Source of the DNA: Acinetobacter bohemicus ANC 3994
Lineage (GTDB): Bacteria; Pseudomonadota; Gammaproteobacteria; Pseudomonadales; Moraxellaceae
DNA: 64,000 nucleotides
Direction: 5' to 3'
Assembly (NCBI RefSeq): GCF_000367925.1
Contig: NZ_KB849175.1
Coordinates: 335,395-399,394, forward strand
Below the pieces are notes generated by a model. It saw nothing but the letters and a program-made list of their open reading frames with translations, ran no database searches and was not told the DNA's origin. Positions 1-8,093 of this stretch are shown in pieces (position 1 is the stretch's first letter; each line of letters opens with the position of its first letter). The position numbers and the translations under genes were made by a program.

Positions 1-2
1 CC

Positions 3-608
3 CCTCTTGCAGAGGCAGCATTCCTTGACCGCGCCAGCAACGTCAATGCACATGCAACATTTGCTGACCGTGGTGATGTTGACAACAATACTTATGGTGT
101 TGGTGCTGAATTCTATGTTCCAAACTCAGATTTCTATCTAGGTGGTGATATCAGCCGTAACAATGCTGAATATCGTAATGCTCTTGGTCAAAAATATGAC
201 TTCGATACCACGTATTATGCCGCTGAAGTCGGTTATCTTCCTGCACCGGGCTTATTAATTGCCGCAGGTGTGAAAGGTTATGATAACGACAATGACGACG
301 GTGTAGATCCAACACTGCGTGCTAAATACGTGACTACACTCAGCAATGGTAAAGACATTAACTTAGAAGCCGGTGCAGCATTTGGTGATCTAGACGAATA
401 CAACCTTGCTGCAGATTACTTCATTGATAAAACACTCAGCATTGGTGCCGACTACAGCAATAACGATCTCACTGATCAAAGCGAATTTGGGATTAATGCA
501 CGTAAATTCTTGAATCAACAAGTCAGCCTTGAAGGTCGTGTTGGTTTTGGTGAAGTCGGTAACAACGACTACAACTCATTTGGTGTCGCTGCGAAATACC
601 GTTTCTAA
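3..608 (+). CDS. Putative porin-like outer-membrane beta-barrel protein (5' end missing)
   Basis: The reading frame is open from the first complete codon at position 3 to TAA at 606-608; the start and signal peptide lie outside the window. The visible 201 residues alternate polar and hydrophobic residues in short strands joined by Asp/Asn-rich turns, and the protein ends in Tyr-Arg-Phe. A C-terminal aromatic residue is the usual beta-barrel assembly signal. This fits the Acinetobacter 'putative porin' family of outer-membrane proteins. The substrate cannot be inferred. It converges on recJ and shares its terminator. Confidence 0.7.
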   Translation, partial: PLAEAAFLDRASNVNAHATFADRGDVDNNTYGVGAEFYVPNSDFYLGGDISRNNAEYRNALGQKYDFDTTYYAAEVGYLPAPGLLIAAGVKGYDNDNDDGVDPTLRAKYVTTLSNGKDINLEAGAAFGDLDEYNLAADYFIDKTLSIGADYSNNDLTDQSEFGINARKFLNQQVSLEGRVGFGEVGNNDYNSFGVAAKYRF

Positions 609-634
609 GCAAACAAAACAGATATTCATTTCAT

Positions 635-664
635 AAAAAAACCGCTCAAATGAGCGGTTTTTTT
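635..664. terminator. Bidirectional intrinsic terminator between the porin-like gene and recJ
   Basis: Arms at 635-648 and 651-664 pair as AAAAAAACCGCTCA with TGAGCGGTTTTTTT, leaving a 2-nt loop and T-runs on both strands. It lies directly after both converging genes, and the recJ stop codon (663-665) falls in its T-run. Confidence 0.9.
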
Positions 665-2366
665 AATGCTCTAAATGTATGACCCGGAGTTGCAAACTCA
701 CCTTGCCATTAAATTCATTTTGATCGAGTTCATACACCAATCGGACACGATCTTGCATGGCATCAAATTCAAATTTCTCACGGGCATTAAAAGCAATGGC
801 TTCCACAATTTTCCCATTGTCTAAAGCCAAACGCAGTTTTAAATGGCTCTCTTTCAACCAGCGAGAATCTAAAACTTTAAACACACCTTCAAAAATAGGC
901 GATGGAAATTTTTGCCCCCAAGGGGTCAAATTCTGTAGCAACTGCACCGTTTCAAGTTGAAAGTTTTCTGTTGCTAATTCACCATCCGTCCATACAGTGG
1001 CATGAAACAGTGACTCATCCATCGCCGAGATCAATTGTTCAAAAGCTTGCTTAAATTGCGCAAAATGCACTTTCTGAAGGGTCAATCCTGCTGCGGCAGC
1101 ATGTCCACCAAAGTGGCTGACCAAATGTGGATATTGCTCTGCAATCATCTCGATGGCATCACGAATATGCACACCGTCTATCGACCGAGCAGAACCTTTG
1201 ATATGAATCCCGTCATCATCCGCTGCAAACACAATACTTGGACGATGAAATTGTTCTTTCAAGCGACCTGCGACAATGCCAATCACCCCCTGATGCCAGT
1301 GTTCATCAAACATCACCAACGTGGCAGGTAAATGCTGCTGATCCAACTGTAATTTTTCCAGTTCAACTAGAGCCTGCTGCTTCATTTGCAATTCGACTTG
1401 GCGACGCTCAACGTTCAAATCATTGAGTTGCTGTGCCAGTGGATAAGCGGTTTGCATATCCTGCGCCAATAGACATTCAATGCCAATGTCCATGGTTTCC
1501 ATCCGCCCTGCGGCATTCACCCGAGGTCCCAAGACAAAGCCTAAATCTTGGGCTTTAAGCTGTGCAGGGTCACGTCCTGCGATATCCAAAAGTGCGCTGA
1601 TTCCGGCACGGCATTGATTTTGCTGGATCCGTTTCACCCCCGCATCCACCAAAATACGGTTGTTATAATCCAAGCTTGCCACATCCGCATAAGTGCCTAA
1701 AGCCACCAAGTCTAAATACTGTGCCACTTTACTGGCCGATTTCCCCAATTGACTGCGATAACTCGACAGTCGTGCCAGCAGGTAAAATGCAACCCCAACT
1801 CCTGCCAAAGCCTTACTTGGAAATTCACAGCCCAATTGATTGGGATTCACCACCGCTTCAGCTTTGGGGGTTGCTTTGGTGGTCAGGTGATGATCAGTAA
1901 TAATCACGTGCATGCCATGTGCCTGTGCTTGTTCGACACCCGCATGACTTGAAATGCCGTTATCAACCGTAATCAGCAGATCAGGTTGATAGCGACTAAA
2001 AGCCAGATCTGCAATTTTCGCTGTTAGGCCATAACCATATTTAAAACGGTCGGGAACCAAATATTCAACATTTGCCCCCATATCGCGTAGGGCTAAAACC
2101 ATCAATGCGGTACTGGTCGCACCATCGGCATCATAATCACCGACAATAATAATCTTGTTATTTTGATCAATCGCTTGGTCAATAATTTGAATGGCTTGCT
2201 CTAAACCTTTCATATTGGGCGCAAGTAAATGCTTCAGTTTAAACTCAAGTTCTTGTTCTGATTGCACGCCACGGCGCGCTAAAATTTGGGCAATAAATGG
2301 CGACACGCCCTGAATATTTTCAGGGCGTGTCATCAAAGGGCGTTGCTGAATCAATGTTTTTGGCAT
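663..2366 (-). CDS. recJ: Single-stranded-DNA-specific exonuclease RecJ
   Basis: A 567-residue DHH-family nuclease that degrades single-stranded DNA 5' to 3' in RecF-pathway recombination and in mismatch and base-excision repair. Motif I (DYDADG, near residue 80) and the DHH motif (ITDHHLT, near residue 160) are visible, as is the DHHA1-type GHAAAAG segment (HFGGHAAAAGLTL). The length is usual for RecJ. It is the last gene of a glmM-pdxH-recJ run: its ATG directly follows the pdxH stop codon with no spacer, which suggests translational coupling. Confidence 0.96.
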   Translation of the reverse strand: MPKTLIQQRPLMTRPENIQGVSPFIAQILARRGVQSEQELEFKLKHLLAPNMKGLEQAIQIIDQAIDQNNKIIIVGDYDADGATSTALMVLALRDMGANVEYLVPDRFKYGYGLTAKIADLAFSRYQPDLLITVDNGISSHAGVEQAQAHGMHVIITDHHLTTKATPKAEAVVNPNQLGCEFPSKALAGVGVAFYLLARLSSYRSQLGKSASKVAQYLDLVALGTYADVASLDYNNRILVDAGVKRIQQNQCRAGISALLDIAGRDPAQLKAQDLGFVLGPRVNAAGRMETMDIGIECLLAQDMQTAYPLAQQLNDLNVERRQVELQMKQQALVELEKLQLDQQHLPATLVMFDEHWHQGVIGIVAGRLKEQFHRPSIVFAADDDGIHIKGSARSIDGVHIRDAIEMIAEQYPHLVSHFGGHAAAAGLTLQKVHFAQFKQAFEQLISAMDESLFHATVWTDGELATENFQLETVQLLQNLTPWGQKFPSPIFEGVFKVLDSRWLKESHLKLRLALDNGKIVEAIAFNAREKFEFDAMQDRVRLVYELDQNEFNGKVSLQLRVIHLEH

Positions 2367-3023
2367 TTAAGGCATAAGTCGTTGTAAGGTCCATAGACCG
2401 TCGATTCTTTCATAACTTAAACGGTCATGTAAACGGTTTGGACGACCTTGCCAAAATTCATAATAATCGGGCACTAAACGATAGCCCCCCCAGAATTCTG
2501 GTTTTGCCAATTCGGCTTTTTCTGTCACTTGTTCATGCAAGGCTTGGAAACGTGTCTGCAATTCTTCACGACTGGCAATAACACCACTTTGCGGCGTACT
2601 AATGTGCGCTGCAATTTGGCTATCACGTGGACGTTTATGATAATAGTCTGTCGACTCTGCTAAAGAGATCTTTTCGACCTGACCACTGACACGAATTTGA
2701 CGTTCCAATTCAGGCCAATAAAACAGCAACTCCGCATACGGATTGCTAATTAAATCTAGGCCTTTTTGGCTGTCATAGTTGCTATAAAAGTCGTAACCCG
2801 ATGTCGTTGCACCACGCAATAATACGGTACGTACATGCGGACGACCCTGTGCATTTGCCGTTGCCAACGACATGGCATAAGGTTCATGCAAGTGCGCGGC
2901 TAAAGCAGCATTAAACCAAGTTAAAAACTGCTGATGTGGGTTTTCATCCACCTGAGTTTCATGTAACTCATCTTTTTGGTAACTTAAGCGCAGTTCGCTT
3001 AAGTCTTTAATCACATCATCCAT
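2367..3023 (-). CDS. pdxH: Pyridoxamine/pyridoxine 5'-phosphate oxidase
   Basis: This FMN-dependent enzyme oxidises pyridoxamine- or pyridoxine-5'-phosphate to pyridoxal 5'-phosphate, the last step of vitamin B6 synthesis and salvage. The 218-residue length is typical. Family features include the FMN/substrate segment GRPHVRTVLLRG near residue 60, the FYSNYDSQKG stretch, and the C-terminal block ending LQRLMP. It starts 9 nt after the glmM stop and abuts recJ, so the three genes are probably co-transcribed. Confidence 0.96.
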   Translation of the reverse strand: MDDVIKDLSELRLSYQKDELHETQVDENPHQQFLTWFNAALAAHLHEPYAMSLATANAQGRPHVRTVLLRGATTSGYDFYSNYDSQKGLDLISNPYAELLFYWPELERQIRVSGQVEKISLAESTDYYHKRPRDSQIAAHISTPQSGVIASREELQTRFQALHEQVTEKAELAKPEFWGGYRLVPDYYEFWQGRPNRLHDRLSYERIDGLWTLQRLMP

Positions 3024-3032
3024 AGACTTACC

Positions 3033-4364
3033 TTAAGCAGCGTTGGCACGTACAGCATCTGCAAGATGATTGGCTAAAGCCGTAACTTCTTGCAGATCAT
3101 CCCCTTCCACCATGACACGAATCACCGGCTCAGTGCCTGATTTACGAATCAACAAACGTCCACGACCTTTGAGCTGTGCTTCCGCTTTTTCAAACTCTGT
3201 AACCAAAGCAGGCACCGCATACGGATCAAACATTGCTTCTAAACGCACATTAACCAAGACATTCGGCAATAAATGGAAGTCAGCAACCAATTCATGCAAG
3301 GCTTTTTTCTGTTCGACCATTACCGTCAATACTTGTAATGCGGCAATAATCGCATCACCTGTGGTGCTTTTATCTAAGGTCAGAATATGTCCTGATGGCT
3401 CACCACCAATGACCCAACCTTTTTCATCCAATGCCTGCAACACATAACGGTCACCCACGCTAGCACGGACAAATGGCACTTGTGCTTTTTCCAAAGCCAA
3501 TTCCAGCGCCATATTACTCATCACGGTGCCGACAATCCCTGCGGGTTTATGACTGGCTTGAGTGGCAAGAATATATAAAATACTGTCGCCATCAACCAAT
3601 TCACCACGTTGATCGACCAAAATTACGCGGTCAGCATCGCCATCAAAGGCAATCCCTAAATCTGCATGATGGTGAAGCACGGCTTTTTGCAATTTTTCAG
3701 GATGGGTTGAACCACACTGTTCATTGATGTTTAAGCCATCGGGTTCATTATAAAGCGCAACAATTTTGGCGCCTAATTCTTTAAATACCGCAGGACCTAC
3801 GTTATAGGCTGCCCCATTGGCACAGTCCACCACAATTTTTAAATTGCTTAGGTCAAAATGGTAGGGAAATGTCGATTTACAAAATTCAATGTAACGGCCA
3901 TTGGCATCTTTGACACGCACGCTTTTACCCAAATTTGCGGTATCTTCAATCTTTAATTCTTTTTCAAGTTCTTGATTAATCGCTTCTTGAACATCATCGG
4001 GCAGTTTTTTGCCTTCACTTGAGAAAAATTTAATTCCGTTATCATAATAAGGATTATGTGAAGCTGAAATCACAATGCCTAAACTGGCATGCAAAGCACG
4101 AGTTAAATGGGCAATCGCGGGGGTGGGCAAGGGTCCTAATAAATGGACATAAACCCCAGCGGCATTTAAACCGGCCTGTAAGGCTGATTCCAAAATATAG
4201 CCCGATAAACGGGTATCTTTGCCTAAAACAACAATCGGTTTTTTTCTATTGCTCATTTTTTTTAAAACTTTACCTGCTGCAAAGCCGAGCTTAAGTGCAA
4301 ATTCAGGCGTAATTGGAAGTTCCCCAAACTTCCCACGGATACCATCTGTTCCAAAATAACTCAT
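3033..4364 (-). CDS. glmM: Phosphoglucosamine mutase
   Basis: GlmM interconverts glucosamine-6-phosphate and glucosamine-1-phosphate, feeding UDP-GlcNAc synthesis for peptidoglycan and lipid A. The catalytic phosphoserine is Ser102 in SASHNP; the metal-binding loop DGDADR and the substrate loop GEPSGH are present, as is the C-terminal phosphate-binding RKSGTEP. 443 residues is close to the family norm. It is the first gene of the glmM-pdxH-recJ run, and the guaB terminator isolates it upstream. Confidence 0.97.
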   Translation of the reverse strand: MSYFGTDGIRGKFGELPITPEFALKLGFAAGKVLKKMSNRKKPIVVLGKDTRLSGYILESALQAGLNAAGVYVHLLGPLPTPAIAHLTRALHASLGIVISASHNPYYDNGIKFFSSEGKKLPDDVQEAINQELEKELKIEDTANLGKSVRVKDANGRYIEFCKSTFPYHFDLSNLKIVVDCANGAAYNVGPAVFKELGAKIVALYNEPDGLNINEQCGSTHPEKLQKAVLHHHADLGIAFDGDADRVILVDQRGELVDGDSILYILATQASHKPAGIVGTVMSNMALELALEKAQVPFVRASVGDRYVLQALDEKGWVIGGEPSGHILTLDKSTTGDAIIAALQVLTVMVEQKKALHELVADFHLLPNVLVNVRLEAMFDPYAVPALVTEFEKAEAQLKGRGRLLIRKSGTEPVIRVMVEGDDLQEVTALANHLADAVRANAA

Positions 4365-4440
4365 TTTTTACTCACTTCTTATACATCTATGATGAAATTC
4401 ATCATCCAATTTTTCCACAATTACTTTACACCAAAATCAA

Positions 4441-4468
4441 AAAAGCCGTCATATAAATGACGGCTTTT
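4441..4468 (-). terminator. Intrinsic terminator after guaB
   Basis: Inverted arms AAAAGCCGTCAT (4441-4452) and ATGACGGCTTTT (4457-4468) flank a 4-nt loop. The T-run follows the hairpin on the minus strand, downstream of guaB. The complementary run makes it usable in the other direction too. Confidence 0.85.
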
Positions 4469-4489
4469 CATGAAACGAATTACTAAAAA

Positions 4490-5956
4490 TCAACCCACAC
4501 GATAGTTCGGTGCTTCTTTAGTAATGGTCACATCATGGACATGAGATTCAGACATTCCTGCCGAGGTAATTTTGACAAACTTGGCATTTTGGCGAAGATC
4601 TTCAATTACAGCAGAACCGGTATAACCCATTGATGAACGTAAACCGCCCATCATTTGATGCACGATGTTCCCCATCGGACCTTTATACGGTACACGGCCT
4701 TCAATCCCTTCTGGTACTAGCTTTTCCTGACCGGCTTTAGCGTCTTGGAAATAACGGTCAGCAGAACCTGTAGCCCCTGCCATCGCACCCAATGAACCCA
4801 TACCACGGTATGCTTTGTAGTAACGACCTTGGAAAAATTCAACTTCGCCCGGTGCTTCTTCAGTCCCTGCTAGCATTGAACCGACCATAATCGTGCTTGC
4901 GCCCGCGCCAATCGCTTTTGCCATATCACCAGAGAAGCGAATACCGCCATCAGCGATGAGTGGGATTTGATCTTTTAGTGCATTGGCAACGCTGTCAATC
5001 GCAGAGATTTGTGGCATGCCAATACCAGCAACAATACGTGTGGTACAAATTGAACCCGGACCAATACCGACTTTAACCGCATCCGCACCCGCATCGAGTA
5101 ATGCCAATGCAGCATCACCTGTTGCGATATTACCGCCAATCACTTGAACTTGCGGATAGTTTGCTTTCACCCAACGCACACGTTCAATAACACCCGCAGA
5201 GTGACCATGCGCCGTATCAACCACAATGGCATCTACACCCGCGTCAACCAATGCTTCAACACGTGCAGGGGTTTCAATACCAGTACCGACTGCAGCACCA
5301 ACACGTAAACGACCTAAATCATCTTTACAGCTGTTTGGATAAAGTTCTGCTTTACGGAAATCTGTGACCGTAATTAAACCTTTCAGCTCGTTGTTGTCGC
5401 CAACCACCAGTACTTTTTCAATACGATTTTTTTGTAATAATGCTTGGATATTTTCTTTAGATTCGTTTTCACGAACCGTCACCAGACGGTCTTGACCGGT
5501 CATGATGTTACTTACAGGCTGTTCTAAACTGGTCACGAAACGTGTATCACGACCCGTCACAATACCCACCACTTTGCCATCTTTTACAACAGGTACACCG
5601 CTGATATTGTTGGCTTGAGTGATTGCAATAAGTTCGCGAACCGTGGTTTCTGGAGTCACAGTGATAGGATCTTTCACCATCCCTGCTTCAAATTTTTTCA
5701 CACGGCGTACTTCAGCTGCTTGAGCAGAAATATCCATATTTTTATGCAGGATGCCAATGCCACCATTTTGTGCCATCGCAATTGCCATACGTGATTCTGT
5801 CACAGTATCCATTGCAGCTGAAATAAGCGGGATATTCAGATTAATGCCACGAGTTAGGCGTGTCTTTAAGGAGACATCTTTTGGGAGGACAGTTGAGTAG
5901 GCAGGGAGTAATAAGACATCATCGAAGGTTAGCGCTTCTTGAACGATGGTCAACAT
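4490..5956 (-). CDS. guaB: Inosine-5'-monophosphate dehydrogenase
   Basis: GuaB oxidises IMP to XMP with NAD+, the committed step of GMP synthesis. The 488-residue protein has the (beta/alpha)8 barrel interrupted by two CBS domains (about residues 95-205; NNISGVPVV and NRIEKVLVV are recognisable). The catalytic-cysteine loop GPGSICTTR and the flap-side MGSLGAM segment are present. It is monocistronic by context, with about 230 nt of upstream space and its own terminator downstream. Confidence 0.98.
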   Translation of the reverse strand: MLTIVQEALTFDDVLLLPAYSTVLPKDVSLKTRLTRGINLNIPLISAAMDTVTESRMAIAMAQNGGIGILHKNMDISAQAAEVRRVKKFEAGMVKDPITVTPETTVRELIAITQANNISGVPVVKDGKVVGIVTGRDTRFVTSLEQPVSNIMTGQDRLVTVRENESKENIQALLQKNRIEKVLVVGDNNELKGLITVTDFRKAELYPNSCKDDLGRLRVGAAVGTGIETPARVEALVDAGVDAIVVDTAHGHSAGVIERVRWVKANYPQVQVIGGNIATGDAALALLDAGADAVKVGIGPGSICTTRIVAGIGMPQISAIDSVANALKDQIPLIADGGIRFSGDMAKAIGAGASTIMVGSMLAGTEEAPGEVEFFQGRYYKAYRGMGSLGAMAGATGSADRYFQDAKAGQEKLVPEGIEGRVPYKGPMGNIVHQMMGGLRSSMGYTGSAVIEDLRQNAKFVKITSAGMSESHVHDVTITKEAPNYRVG

Positions 5957-6142
5957 AACAGTCTCACTGGTAATTTCCGTGCGCTATTATAAACAAAAAA
6001 ACAGTTTTATTCATGTTAATTTCAAACAGCGAGGTAAAATAAATTTACATTGCTGAATATTCATCAATTTTTTATAAAATTATCATCAATAGACTTTATC
6101 CACGCCTGCTTCTTTTAAGCTGCGCAGCGCAAGACGTTTGAC

Positions 6143-6176
6143 TTGCCATACAGAACATCCTTGTCAGGTATGGCAA
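6143..6176. repeat. Perfect 9-bp inverted repeat in the guaB upstream region
   Basis: TTGCCATAC (6143-6151) and GTATGGCAA (6168-6176) are separated by 16 nt, between the end of the metallo-beta-lactamase-fold gene and guaB. No T-run follows on either strand, so it is not a standard intrinsic terminator. It may be a mRNA 3' hairpin or a protein-binding site. Confidence 0.55.
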
Positions 6177-6190
6177 AGGGATGACATTAA

Positions 6191-6988
6191 TTAAGTTGGG
6201 CAGGTAAAGACCGATTCATCCATCAAATCAGTACCGCACTCTAACGTTTCAATCCAATCCAGAAATTGATTGACCTGCTCTTTCCCAATAAAAGGTGTAC
6301 CGTGCTGTGGGACAATCATTTCAACATCCATGGTGCGGACCATTTTCACCCATAAACGAATGATTTTATTGCAACACATATAGCGTTGATGAAAAGATTT
6401 CATTTTCGGAATATGCGAAGCAAAATTTTCCAATGGCTTATTGGCATCATCCACCATAGATGCGCCCATATCGCCTGAAAATAAAATTTTTGCAATTGGA
6501 TCGTAGAATTGGAAGTTACCTACCGAATGTAGGAAATGGGCAGGAACGACAATAATTTTTGATTCGCCCAAAGGAATGATCCCACCGTGGTCTGGCAATT
6601 CAATCAAGCGTTCCAACCAGCCACCTTTCATTCGATCACTCATAAAGGCAGAGTTCAAATGCGGTAAAAAGCGTGCCCACAGTTTAGATGCCACCACTTT
6701 GGCTTCGGTATACACCAACCAACGTGGCATCGAGGTAATAATATCGGGGTCTTGGTGTGAGGCCATGACATAGTCAAGATTGGTCAAACGGGTATATTTA
6801 TTCAGTTCCATGGTCAGAGGGACATAGGTTAAATCACCCCCTGGATCAAGTACCGCTGCACGTTCATTATCCAAAATTAGAAATTGGTTCGCTTGTACGC
6901 CTTCACCTTTGACGAGGCTGGTAAAGCTAATACACTTATGTGTGCCATTATCAAATAACACTTGTGATGTCGTGCGATCAAACGCCAT
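6191..6988 (-). CDS. Stand-alone flavodiiron-type (ODP) metallo-beta-lactamase-fold protein
   Basis: A 265-residue protein resembling the diiron oxygen/NO-reductase half of flavodiiron proteins, without flavodoxin or rubredoxin domains. Candidate iron ligands are visible: His78-x-Asp80-x-Asp82 (HQDPD, where flavodiiron proteins usually have HxExD), His151 or His154, Asp173 in FSGDMG, and His229 in PQHG. Possible roles are O2 or NO reduction with a separate electron donor, or a hydrolase. It is monocistronic between guaB and the GDT1-type transporter. Function is inferred from the fold only. Confidence 0.75.
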   Translation of the reverse strand: MAFDRTTSQVLFDNGTHKCISFTSLVKGEGVQANQFLILDNERAAVLDPGGDLTYVPLTMELNKYTRLTNLDYVMASHQDPDIITSMPRWLVYTEAKVVASKLWARFLPHLNSAFMSDRMKGGWLERLIELPDHGGIIPLGESKIIVVPAHFLHSVGNFQFYDPIAKILFSGDMGASMVDDANKPLENFASHIPKMKSFHQRYMCCNKIIRLWVKMVRTMDVEMIVPQHGTPFIGKEQVNQFLDWIETLECGTDLMDESVFTCPT

Positions 6989-7169
6989 AACCGATTCCCC
7001 AAAATATTGTTTTAAAATTGCCTTTTTAATCCCTCACAACATATATGGAATTATAGAAATATACAATAAACATGTGTTTAAATATTCTTAAATTTATCAG
7101 TAAATTGTGCCACATTTAAGCGAGTAAAAATCCCGACAAAAACGCAAGGATTTTTACCCTAACACAGCT

Positions 7170-7745
7170 TTAAAAGAAATAATGTTGGACTAAAGTTGAA
7201 ATACCGATCAGCAAGAATATGCTTGCACCAATTTTATGAATCAGTGAAATAGGTAACTTATCTGCCAGCTTATCGCCAATAAAGACGGCAGGAGCATTGG
7301 CAATCATCATCCCCACTGTGGTACCCGCCATCACCCAGAAAATACTGTCAAAACGTGCAGCGAGCGCTATGGTTGCCACTTGAGTTTTATCGCCAATTTC
7401 AGCCAGAAAAAACAGCACAAAGGTCGCACCAAACACGCCATATCTTTGCCATTTATTAATGCTGTCGGTTTCATCATCCAGTTGGTCTGGAACCAGCATC
7501 CACAATGCCATGGCAATAAAACCAAGCGATACAATCCAAAGCAACACATCAGGGCTAAGAACTGTGGTAATCCACTGACCGAGAACGGCTGAAATACCAT
7601 GATTTAATAAGGTCGCCAGTAAAATGGCCAATAAAATTGGAATCGGTTTACGGAAGCGTGCTGCGAGCAAGAGTGCCAATAATTGGGTTTTATCACCCAT
7701 TTCAGCAAGTGCAACTATCGCGGTTGAGATCAGGAACTCATACAT
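7170..7745 (-). CDS. TMEM165/GDT1 (UPF0016) family divalent-cation transporter, probably Mn2+ exporter
   Basis: A 191-residue membrane protein with about six hydrophobic segments and the duplicated family signature ExGDKT: EMGDKT near residue 16 and EIGDKT near residue 117. GDT1-family proteins move Mn2+ or Ca2+. The upstream leader contains a yybP-ykoY Mn2+ riboswitch, which strongly favours manganese efflux (MneA-type role). The RBS before the ATG at 7745 is weak and lies next to a hairpin. Substrate is inferred, not shown. Confidence 0.88.
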   Translation of the reverse strand: MYEFLISTAIVALAEMGDKTQLLALLLAARFRKPIPILLAILLATLLNHGISAVLGQWITTVLSPDVLLWIVSLGFIAMALWMLVPDQLDDETDSINKWQRYGVFGATFVLFFLAEIGDKTQVATIALAARFDSIFWVMAGTTVGMMIANAPAVFIGDKLADKLPISLIHKIGASIFLLIGISTLVQHYFF

Positions 7746-7758
7746 ATGAACTTTCTCT

Positions 7759-7799
7759 GGCTAGCAAAATTTGCCGATGACTTATCACTCCTGCTAGCC
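7759..7799 (-). promoter_or_regulatory. RBS-proximal hairpin, likely riboswitch expression platform
   Basis: An 8-bp perfect inverted repeat (GGCTAGCA with TGCTAGCC, 7759-7766 and 7792-7799) forms a stem whose 3' arm ends about 13 nt before the start codon of the GDT1-family gene. An AGGAGTG stretch lies at the loop side of the 5' arm. The position suits ligand-dependent control of ribosome access, but the alternative pairing partner is not proven. Confidence 0.5.
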
Positions 7800-7818
7800 A
7801 AAAATCTGCAGAGTAATA

Positions 7819-7957
7819 AATCAAAGGTCTTGCCAACAAAAAAAGCTTTTTGAAAAGCTGAATTGGTTCTTTGCTATGATGACCATGTTCTGTTGAACAA
7901 TTATGTTGATCATCACCTTTTTACATTGCGTAAAAAGCGGCTACTCCCCAATGAAGT
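7819..7957 (-). promoter_or_regulatory. yybP-ykoY (Mn2+-sensing) riboswitch aptamer
   Basis: Reading the minus strand, the 5' conserved box GGGGAGTAG is at 7949-7941, and the 3' conserved box GGCAAGACCTTTGA is at 7834-7821. Between them a TGATGA/TCATCA stem and a variable arm can be drawn. These two boxes and their spacing are characteristic of yybP-ykoY RNAs, which bind Mn2+ and switch on manganese-export genes. The gene directly downstream is a GDT1-family transporter, a classic target of this class. Confidence 0.9.
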
Positions 7958-7963
7958 AGTGCT

Positions 7964-7992
7964 AGTGTAATTTACACAGCATTTTTTTTCAA
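7964..7992 (-). promoter_or_regulatory. Sigma70-type promoter of the Mn riboswitch transcript
   Basis: On the minus strand a TTGAAA -35 box (7992-7987), a 17-nt spacer and a TACACT -10 box (7969-7964) place the transcript start near 7957, just before the first conserved box of the riboswitch. The spacing and position agree independently with the riboswitch call. Confidence 0.65.
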
Positions 7993-8046
7993 ATCAGATT
8001 TTATTTTTGTCCACGACATATAAAGCAACGAATTTTTCCCAATAAA

Positions 8047-8070
8047 AAAACCCTGCCTAAGCAGGGTTTT
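8047..8070 (-). terminator. Intrinsic terminator after aceF
   Basis: Arms AAAACCCTGC (8047-8056) and GCAGGGTTTT (8061-8070) around a 4-nt loop lie 24 nt downstream of the aceF stop codon. Confidence 0.88.
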
Positions 8071-8093
8071 GATGCGCCTTTTTAGACTAAAAA

